DNA from: Dunaliella salina
Lineage: Eukaryota > Chlorophyta > Chlorophyceae > Chlamydomonadales > Dunaliellaceae
Length of the DNA stretch: 12,840 bases
Reading direction: 5' to 3'
NCBI GenBank assembly: GCA_002284615.2
Contig: MU070259.1
Span: forward strand, 25,902 to 38,741
Shown piece by piece: positions 8,801 to 12,840 of this stretch. The notes beneath the pieces are model-generated. The model searched no databases and was not told where the DNA came from. It worked only from the letters and a program-made list of their open reading frames with translations. The position numbers and the translations under genes are program-made. The first letter of the stretch is position 1. Each line of letters starts with the position of its first letter.

Positions 8801-11800
8801 TGTGGGGCACTATCAGATGAGGCATGCACGTGGGACACTATCAAATGAGGCACTATTAAATGAGGCACTATCAAATGTGGGACACTATCAATGAGGCACT
8901 GTCAAATGTGGGGCACTATCAAATGAGGCATGCATGTGAGGCACTATCAAATGAGGGACTATCAAATGTGGGGCACTATCAAATGTGGGGCACTATCAAA
9001 TGTGGGGCACTATCAAATGTGGGGTGCTATCAAATGTGGGGCACTATCAATTGAGGCACTATCAAATGAGGCACTATCAAATGAGGCATGCATGTGAGGC
9101 ACTATCAAATGTGAGGCGCTATCAAATGAGGCACTATCAAATGTGGGGCACTATCAAATGAGGCAGAGACAAGAAACAAAGCACTTTCCATATGAGCTGT
9201 GCTTTCCTGTGGACCTCATGTGTTCTCCTGGTTAGTGGACAGCTGGACAGAACGTTAGACCTGGCCTTTTTCCGAGTGAGTGGTCATGGCAAGTTCTTGG
9301 ACACTTGTCGCCTTACCAGGCTGCTTTGCTGAGCAGTCTAAGGATAGCTGCAGGTGCTTTACCAGGTCTCCGTCAATCCTTGTGCATCATCATTCATGTT
9401 TGGCTGGACTTTTCCTAGCTCACGTCCCTGACGTCCTCCAGTGGGTGCTAGGAACAAACTTGGCATAGAAACTGTTCTTGTTTACTTGTTGCTAACCCTG
9501 ATAGCTGGTTGCGTATGTTTCACCAGCGGCTGATCAGCCAGAGATCCGGGCTGTTGGTTTAGCCATTGGAAAAACCCATTGCCAACCTACGCAGCTGCTC
9601 ACAGAGGACACAGTGCCTGGTTGTGAATGCTTCACCAACGGCTGATCAGCCAGAGATTCGGGCTATAGGTTTACCATCGTAAACCCCTTTCATATGAGGC
9701 ATCCAGTCAGGGAGAAGAGACGAAGCTCTCATCATGTACAGGGTGAGGCTCCATCATTTGAGGCACTCAGTCAGGGAGAAGAAATGAAGCGATTGTCATT
9801 TGAGGCATGCACTTAAGGGGAAGAGATGCAGCACTTATAACGTGAGGTTTTCAGCCACAAAAAGGAGACGGGCGCTTTTCATGTGAGGCATTCAGTCAGG
9901 GAGAAGAAATGAAGCAATTGTCATTTGAGGCATGCAATTAAGGGGAAGAGATGCAGAACTCACCACGTAAGGCATTCAGTCAAGGGGAAGAAATGGAGCA
10001 ATTGTCATTTGAGGTATGCAATGAAGGGGAAGAGATGCAGAACTTATAACGTGAGGCATTCAGCCACAGAAAGGAGACGAACACTTTTCCTATGAGGCAT
10101 TTAGTCAGGGGGGGAAAATGAAGCAATTACTGTTTGAGGCATGCATTTAAGGGGAAGAGATGCAGCACTTACCACGTGAGGCATTCAGCCACAGAAAGGA
10201 GACGGGCACTTTTCGTATGAGGCATTCAGTCGGGGGGAAGAGGGGGAAGAAATAGAGCAATTATCCTTCGAGGCATGCAAATAATGGGAAGAGATGCAGC
10301 ACTGATCATGTGAGGCATTCACCCAGGAAGAAAAGATGCAGCACTCATGACTTCCAAGTCATGTGATGTGATGAGGCATTAAGTCAGGGAGAAGAGATGC
10401 AGCACGCGCCATCTGAGGCATACAGCCAGGGGCAAGAGATGACAAGCATTTGCAGGTCGAGGCGTGCAGTTGAGGAGAAGAGATGGAGCTCTTGTCACAT
10501 CAGACTTGTCTCTGACGCAGAGAAGTGATAAAACAACTTTTGTATGAGGCATCCAGTCAGGGAGACACAACTTTTGTGTCGGGGCATTCAGTCAGGGAGA
10601 CACAGCTTTTGTATCAGGCATCCAGTCAGGGAGACGAAGGGAAAGACAAGCAGAACAAAAGAAGAAAAAGGATAATACACGGAAGGCAAACAACGGTACG
10701 AAGGAAAAGGTTGCTTGAGGTACAAAGCCAGCAAGGAAACATGATAAGTAGCAGCAGGGTCATCCTTTCTTGGACTGTAAAGTGGGTTCACTCTTGTTTG
10801 TTCCCTAAAGAGGGAAGGCGATCTGAGCTTGCCTCAAAAGCTCACTGCAGCAAGCCTGGCAGTCATGTGCTTTGACTAACGGCTTCATGAATCAAAACAA
10901 TAGTAAGCTTTTCCCTTCTATCTATGAACTTCTTATGAACAGGCTAGCAGTCAGTCGATTTGACTGGAGCCCTCCTTTTACTTGTAACCTTTGACTGATG
11001 GCTCCTTTCTTGAAAATCTTGTAAACTCTGTCTCAGGAGCTCACTCGGGCAAGCCTTCCAAGCATAACAGCTGCATTGAAAATTGGATGAGCGTACGACT
11101 GATGGCACGACCCTTTGGCTGCCTTGCCTGTGCGTCACTCCTGATTGGCACCAAAGCAGGAGGTCTCAGGAGCTCACTCAAGCCAGCCTAAAAAAAGAAA
11201 GAAATATTTACGCTTGTCTTTCGGCTGTGTGCGTCAAGGAAAGCCTCCCGATGACTCCCACCGATGGGGGGCATCTTTCAACTCCCCGACCACAAAGACT
11301 AGCCTTCCAAGCGTGACACTTGCACCGAAAATGAGGTGAATATACAGCTGATGGCTCGACCCTTCGGCAGCCTTGCCTGAGTGCCACTCCTGATGGGCCA
11401 CCAAAGCAGGAGGTCTCAGGAGCTCAATCAAGCCACCCTTCTAAGCGTGACAATTAAACTGAGAATTAGGTGAATGTACGGCTGATGGCTTGACCTTTAG
11501 GCTGCCTTGCCTGAGTGTTATTCCTGATAGGCTACCAAAGCAGGAGCCTTCGCTCACTCAAGCTCACTCAAGCCAGCCTCCCAAACGTGACAGCTGCACT
11601 GAGAATTAGGTGAACCTACGGCTGATGGCTCGCCCTTTGGCTGCCTTGCCTGAGTGCCACTCCTGATTGGCACCAAAGCAAAGGCACTCCTGATTGGTGG
11701 GGAAGGGAGCTCACGGCTTTTTTGAGCCAACGTGTCACCTTTCCCTTCATTGATGTAGGGAGGGTTCTTGTCTCCTTGCGTGTTTTATCGTTCTTTTAGG

Positions 11801-12584
11801 CACATGACCAGCGCCATTCCTGATGGGCTCAATACTGAAAACACTCCTAGTGGGCATTAAAGCACCCCCCCCCCCAAATGGGCACATGACCAAAGCCGCT
11901 CCAGATGCTCACATGACGAGACCATGACCAAATTACCAACCATGGTCAAACGACCAAATGACCAACCATGACCAAAAAATGATCTAAGCCGCTCCAGATG
12001 GGCACATGACCAAGGCCAATGCTAATTGGCACCAAAGCAAAGCCACTCTTGATGAGCACCAGCCCAAAGCCAACACTGATGGGCACCAGCCAACTTTCAA
12101 TCAGTTAAATTAACCTGCTCCAGATGGGCACCAAAGTTGCCGCTGCTTTCCCTGGTGAGCACCAAGCCAAATTTTAAGTCAACTAATCATTCCTGCACTT
12201 GCTGTTCGATGAGAGGTAGGCAGTGACCTGCTCTGCTGAAGGCTTGGAGTCTCTCAGTGCTTTCACTGGCATGGCAAGCCTTTGTGAACCTGGCATAGCA
12301 AGCCTTTGTGGACCTGGACCTGACAAAGTAAGCCTCCATGGACCTGGTGGCTAGTCACGCTTCCCATTACTCCTACGCTTCCCATTATTCCAACTTCCCA
12401 CGCTTCCCATCACTCCCACTTTTGCCGGAGTTTTTTTTCTGCCTACAAACCTCTGAATTGCTCAACTGGTCGGACAACGGGGCAGCAATTTTTTTACGAC
12501 TGCACAAAACCTACAAACCTACCCGCTGGCCAGTCATGCTGCCGCGCATCATTGAGGGAGTACATCTGGCCTCGGGAAGGGACA
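1976..12584 (-). CDS. FBP: Fructose-1,6-bisphosphatase, 3' part of a split gene (5 exons, 5' end outside window)
   Basis: FBPase removes the 1-phosphate of fructose 1,6-bisphosphate in gluconeogenesis and, in plastids, in the Calvin cycle and starch synthesis. Exons join as 12584-12523, 8150-8068, 7680-7638, 7211-7147, 2137-1976: 415 nt, 137 residues plus TGA. Every junction has GT..AG and the frame stays open. Visible family motifs in order are VPSRGQMYSLNDAR, YSARYICSL, VADFHRTLLYGG, LRLVYEANPLSYLCEQAGG, GSDG, and TKLHQRLPFFAGS. The HQR motif and AGG-GSDG order fit FBPase rather than sedoheptulose bisphosphatase. The metal-binding acidic residues and any transit peptide or redox loop lie in missing upstream exons. 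From memory, the LES.GDVQQ tail and the short loop after YGG resemble chloroplast FBPase II of plants; this isoform call is less sure than the family call. Intact frames and splice sites suggest a working gene. Confidence 0.95.
2171..2256. repeat. 66-bp period duplication
   Basis: The 20-mer cttagtgtgcccctgcatgc occurs exactly at 2171-2190 and 2237-2256. The intervening sequence is related to the satellite that follows, so this may be its diverged edge. It lies about 30 bp from the last intron's acceptor site. Confidence 0.75.
2327..2990. repeat. 72-76-bp satellite, about nine units
   Basis: Units begin near 2327, 2411, 2486, 2561, 2642, 2713, 2787, 2863 and 2935, each starting like aagtgtgccaaggggc and containing aagcatgctcagtgtgctga. 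Two subtypes alternate in part of the array: one with accagctgtttgtgc (units at 2486 and 2787), the other with gttagccatttgtgc. The unit at 2561 is overwritten by catgt/catgcc short repeats (2563-2640). Both strands stay open over parts of the array, but only because of the periodic composition. Confidence 0.88.
2989..3140. repeat. 22-bp direct repeat, 130 bp apart
   Basis: gcttaaaacaatgcaagctt at 2989 recurs as gcttataacaatgcaagctt at 3119 (21 of 22 bases including the following ga). The repeat marks the edge of the satellite. Confidence 0.65.
3141..4311. other. Intron stretch without recognised features
   Basis: Plus-strand open frames at 3029-3370 and 3411-3779 have ordinary composition but no family signature. 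The second half may hold decayed 5' LINE sequence, since the reverse transcriptase begins just after it, but no endonuclease motif was recognised. Confidence 0.4.
4312..4929 (+). pseudogene. LINE (non-LTR retrotransposon) reverse transcriptase fragment, part 1
   Basis: Broken reverse transcriptase read across shifting frames. Landmarks are LYANV (about 4327), EWC..NNMI (4345-4380), QFG (4383), and LRHLMQHKHANHMALH (about 4415-4465). The motif A core AFID is at 4477-4488 in one frame, continued by FQQAF at 4493-4507 in another. Further on are SVLRERR..Q.NQCQLSN, LKDSYNN, VRQDFP then an in-frame TGA at 4674, SPLLFSINFNDINDIAEGID (4677 onward), and the catalytic motif C as LLCADDLGL (CADD at 4782-4793, usual form YADD or FADD). 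Order and spacing match LINE reverse transcriptases. Several frameshifts and one stop show it is dead. It lies antisense in the FBPase intron. Confidence 0.9.
4930..5473. mobile_element. Non-autonomous TIR DNA transposon, Mutator-like, 544 bp, with 9-bp target-site duplication
   Basis: The left end reads cagagggggctaactgag (4930-4947). The right end (5456-5473), read on the minus strand, is cagagggggctgactgag: 17 of 18 bases match. Directly outside both ends is the same 9-mer, gaagtttgt (4921-4929 and 5474-5482), a perfect target-site duplication. No transposase frame is seen inside; the interior is AT-rich with an internal inverted repeat at 4999-5014/5045-5060. A 9-bp duplication is typical of Mutator-like elements. 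The insertion sits inside the LINE reverse transcriptase, so it is younger than the LINE. Confidence 0.85.
5718..5826. repeat. (CA)n/(CG)n microsatellite block inserted in the LINE, flanked by 17-bp direct repeats
   Basis: CA dinucleotides run from 5718 to 5804, with a CG-rich section at about 5724-5740, followed by about 22 bp of unique sequence to 5826. The block is flanked by tttgacatgcgtctttt (5701-5717) and tttgacatgtgtctttt (5827-5843), 16 of 17 identical. In LINE frame both flanks read FDM.L. Either this is an insertion with a target-site duplication or a duplication followed by expansion. Alternating CA/CG tracts are prone to form Z-DNA. Confidence 0.9.
5848..5935 (+). repeat. Short dispersed repeat inside the LINE, with pyrimidine tract
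   Basis: This stretch interrupts the LINE frame between FDMCLF and LMGVNVC. It contains attgatgtaggaagagtgtt, close to attgatgtagggagggttct at 11749-11768 in the other large intron, and both are followed by T-rich sequence ending in ag. A long pyrimidine run before cag (5910-5935) looks like a splice acceptor on the plus strand. Boundaries are approximate. Confidence 0.45.
6209..7146. other. Intron stretch, mostly unrecognised
   Basis: A 204-codon open stretch at 6245-6859 on the plus strand starts with TTG, not ATG, and shows no known motif. It may be decayed 3' sequence of the LINE. Bases 6860-6961 form one copy of a dispersed repeat also found at 10893-10992. Confidence 0.4.
6860..6961 (+). 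repeat. Dispersed repeat copy 1 (partner 10893-10992)
   Basis: Shared landmarks in the same order are caagctt/taagctt, gacaggctatcagtc versus aacaggctagcagtc, then ggcctcctttttccttgtaacctt versus the matching cctccttttacttgtaacctt. Overall similarity is clear but diverged. The two copies lie in different introns of the same gene, in the same orientation. Confidence 0.6.
7147..7211 (-). CDS. FBP: FBPase exon, NPRSHLRLVYEANPLSYLCEQ
   Basis: This 65-nt exon begins with two bases that complete Gly, then encodes 21 residues from NPRSH to LCEQ. The acceptor is ctctcttggctgcag before 7211, with a good pyrimidine tract, and the donor is gtaggc from 7146. LRLVYEANPLSYL is the family block that carries the catalytic-site Glu of the YE pair (Glu280 in mammals, from memory). 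Where mammalian enzymes have GKLRLLYE, this exon has SHLRLVYE, so the substrate-contacting Lys position is His. Confidence 0.95.
7212..7637 (-). other. FBPase short intron, 426 bp
   Basis: Donor gtgcgt and acceptor ggctgcag; it splits the Gly codon between WA and NPRSH. Open frames of 73-104 codons cross it on both strands but show no family motifs. Confidence 0.88.
7638..7680 (-). CDS. FBP: FBPase micro-exon, VADFHRTLLYGGWA
   Basis: Only 43 nt long, this exon encodes VADFHRTLLYGGWA plus the first base of a Gly codon. The acceptor is atgccatgcag before 7680; the donor is gtgcgt from 7637. The VAD-HRTL-YGG block is one of the most conserved signatures of FBPase. It is separated from its neighbours by introns of 387 bp and 426 bp. 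Confidence 0.95.
7681..8067 (-). other. FBPase short intron, 387 bp
   Basis: Phase-0 intron with donor gtgag and acceptor ccatgcag. It contains an AT-rich stretch (about 7780-7980) with the short motif ctcagact twice and nothing else recognised. Confidence 0.88.
8068..8150 (-). CDS. FBP: FBPase exon, LRNYITKIQRG...YSARYICSL
   Basis: This 83-nt exon starts with two bases completing a Gly codon and then encodes 27 residues ending in YSARYICSL. The acceptor is ccttcag before 8150 and the donor is gtgag from 8067. The ARY pair aligns with Arg243-Tyr244 of mammalian FBPase, which bind the 6-phosphate (numbering from memory). The exon ends in phase 0, so the next one starts directly with VADFHRT. 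Its small size hides it from simple open-frame searches. Confidence 0.94.
8352..8528. repeat. 42-bp tandem repeat, four copies
   Basis: Units are 8352-8393, 8394-8435, 8436-8477 and 8478-8519, followed by a partial start to 8528. Units 1-2 carry the palindrome cacgtg; units 3-4 carry cacgtc and a ttatt variant, showing two rounds of duplication. Because 42 is a multiple of 3, the plus strand stays open and would read a 14-residue repeat, HHVKSSAELYDSYL. The array is antisense in an FBPase intron, so this is probably not protein-coding. Confidence 0.93.
8744..9165. repeat. 15/17-bp minisatellite, about 23 units
   Basis: Core unit tgaggcactatcaaa (15 bp) alternates with tgtggggcactatcaaa (17 bp) and a long form (about 28 bp) in which tgaggcatgcatg precedes the core. 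Three 17-bp units in a row at about 8966-9016 are identical, pointing to recent expansion there. Confidence 0.92.
9166..9502. other. Unique intron sequence, nothing recognised
   Basis: A 62-codon open stretch (9280-9468) has no motif. This segment separates the two tgaggca-based arrays. Confidence 0.4.
9503..9672. repeat. 112-bp tandem duplication with conserved palindrome
   Basis: About 56 bp from ctggttg (9505) are repeated from 9617 with few changes. Each copy carries the perfect 12-bp palindrome ggctgatcagcc (9528-9539 and 9640-9651) followed by agagatccgggct or agagattcgggct. The spacer between copies is unrelated. Confidence 0.85.
9696..10635. repeat. 42-bp satellite with A-B-C higher-order structure
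   Basis: Units start with gcat and end with gag. Type A has cattcagtcaggg..gaagcaattgtcattt, type B gcatgcaattaagggg..gatgcagcac, and type C gcattcagccacagaaagga. From 9763 the order is A (9763-9804), B (9805-9846), C (9847-9887), A, B, A, B, C (10056-10096), A, B, C (10181-10221), A, B (10273-10314). A and B are 42 bp and C is 41 bp, except one A of 51 bp. Units after 10315 are irregular, and the last ones (10547-10635) are shortened to about 35 bp. Confidence 0.92.
10636..10892. other. Unique intron sequence between arrays
   Basis: A-rich purine sequence with an open stretch that runs out of the satellite (10525-10875); nothing recognised. Confidence 0.4.
10893..10992 (+). repeat. Dispersed repeat copy 2 (partner 6860-6961)
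   Basis: Diverged copy of the segment at 6860-6961, same orientation, with the aggctagcagtc and cttgtaaccttt landmarks. No target-site duplication was recognised at either copy. Confidence 0.6.
11035..11695. repeat. About 131-bp tandem repeat, four units
   Basis: Units begin near 11035, 11166, 11415 and 11562 with caggagctcactcaagccagcc or a variant, then ccaagcgtgacagctgcactgagaa, tacggctgatggctcgaccc, ggctgccttgcctgagtg, and cactcctgattggcaccaaagcagg, each with small changes. The second unit contains about 110 bp of foreign sequence (about 11190-11298), with agcct on both sides. Four open frames here are by-products. Confidence 0.85.
11696..12140. repeat. Degenerate short repeats, atgggcacatgaccaaagcc type
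   Basis: The end of the 131-bp unit (cactcctgatgggcaccaaagc) is amplified into irregular 28-40-bp units with variants such as gctccagatgggcacatgacc and cactgatgggcaccagcc. A local gaccaaatgaccaaccatg cluster lies at 11924-11980, and a C9 run at about 11867. The segment at 11749-11800 is the dispersed repeat shared with 5874-5935. Confidence 0.7.
12248..12420. repeat. Two short tandem repeats, 28 bp and 13-16 bp
   Basis: At 12268-12345, units resemble cctggcatagcaagcctttg, with three copies. At 12352-12420, units resemble cacgcttcccattactcc, with about four copies. Both end just downstream of the FBPase exon (in gene direction). Confidence 0.75.
12523..12584 (-). CDS. FBP: FBPase exon (first in window), VPSRGQMYSLNDAR
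   Basis: This 62-nt exon begins with the third base of a split codon, then encodes 20 residues from VPSRGQ through DWPA, and ends with the first base of a Gly codon. On the minus strand the acceptor reads cccgcag just before 12584 and the donor reads gtaggt from 12522. The SRG.-YS-ND pattern matches the FBPase segment that contacts sugar phosphate (IYS.N in the family). The split Gly codon (G plus GC) is completed by the exon at 8150. A decayed copy of this exon lies 178 bp upstream. Confidence 0.9.
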
Positions 12585-12690
12585 CTGCGGGCAGCCAGCA
12601 ACGAAAATAGCACGCTCATGGAACACACGGGTGCGCATGCCTGCTTGTCGGACAATGGAGCAGCAGTTTTACAACTGCACACAACCTAAA

Positions 12691-12753
12691 CTGCTAACCA
12701 ATCATGTCGCCGCGCATCGTTAAGGGAGTGTGCATCTGGCCTCGGGAAGGATT
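12691..12753 (-). pseudogene. Decayed duplicate of the FBPase VPSRGQ exon
   Basis: Minus-strand sequence repeats the 12584-12523 exon together with flanking intron. The PSRGQM and LNDARRHDW stretches are readable, but a two-base insertion between them breaks the frame. One base is missing near the start, and the donor GT has become TT at about 12690. An acceptor-like cacag is still present before 12753. The exon cannot be spliced in without breaking the frame, so it is a dead duplicate. It lies upstream in gene direction, 178 bp from the intact copy. Confidence 0.85.
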
Positions 12754-12798
12754 CTGTGCAGGCAGCAAACACAGCATGCAGCGGGTACCTCATGAGCA

Positions 12799-12800
<2 letters not shown>

Positions 12801-12840
<40 letters not shown>
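12801..12840. repeat. (CA)n microsatellite at window end
   Basis: Uninterrupted CA dinucleotides fill the last 40 bases and continue past the window. They lie in the intron upstream of the first visible FBPase exon. Confidence 0.97.

Larger units (their letters stand above)
8151..12522 (-). other. FBPase intron, 4,372 bp, dominated by tandem repeats
   Basis: Donor gtaggt (12522 downward) and acceptor ccttcag (ending 8151) bound this intron, which interrupts a Gly codon after DWPA. At least six separate tandem repeat families fill most of it. No transposon protein was recognised here, so growth by local duplication is the main visible process. Confidence 0.88.
12455..12778. repeat. 178-bp tandem duplication containing the FBPase exon
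   Basis: Two units can be aligned with a 178-bp offset: tcggacaacgg (12470-12480) with tcggacaatgg (from 12648), ctgcacaaaacct with ctgcacacaacct, cgcgcatcattgaggga with cgcgcatcgttaaggga, and tctggcctcgggaagg exactly in both. The duplication covers the exon plus roughly 50-60 bp of intron on each side. Divergence is concentrated outside the exon core in the left copy and across the whole right copy. Confidence 0.85.

Noticed and set aside
8860..9054. Open frame across the 15/17-bp minisatellite
   Set aside because: Repetitive MWGTIK-like peptides arise from the repeat; there is no independent coding evidence.
8744..10635. CRISPR-like appearance of short regular repeats
   Set aside because: Units are contiguous tandem repeats without unique spacers, and the context is a eukaryotic intron.

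Overview
The window carries the 3' part of one nuclear eukaryotic gene, read on the minus strand (right to left). It encodes a fructose-1,6-bisphosphatase (FBPase). Five coding exons can be placed to the base: 12584-12523, 8150-8068, 7680-7638, 7211-7147 and 2137-1976 (stop codon). All four introns start with GT, end with AG and have compatible phases. The joined 137 residues form an uninterrupted FBPase C-terminal third, with ARYICSL, VADFHRTLLYGG, LRLVYEANPLSYLCEQAGG and TKLHQRLP motifs. The earlier exons lie beyond base 12840. The tail and the short substrate-side loop recall the second chloroplast isoform (cpFBPase II) of land plants, so a plant source is likely. Two introns of 4.4 and 5.0 kb packed with repeats suggest a large, repeat-rich genome such as a fern or other non-seed plant. 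The species is not proven.

Layout. 1-1975: sequence downstream of the gene, with a dispersed repeat family in direct and inverted copies; its right end may hold the 3' UTR. 1976-2137: last exon. 2138-7146: a 5,009-bp intron holding a 66-bp duplication, a 72-76-bp satellite, and a decayed LINE on the opposite strand. The LINE is broken by a 544-bp terminal-inverted-repeat element with a perfect 9-bp target-site duplication (Mutator-like) and by a (CA)n block between 17-bp direct repeats. 7147-8150: three short exons with two short introns (426 and 387 bp). 8151-12522: a 4,372-bp intron that is nearly a catalogue of tandem repeats: a 42-bp x4 array, a 15/17-bp minisatellite, a 112-bp duplication with a conserved palindrome, a 42-bp satellite with a three-unit A-B-C higher order, a 131-bp array, and shorter degenerate repeats. 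12523-12584: the first exon in view. Just upstream of it, a second, decayed copy of the same exon sits 178 bp away. The window ends inside another (CA)n run.

No RNA gene, promoter, CRISPR array or bacterial feature was seen. Most other open frames are by-products of repeats or pieces of the dead LINE.
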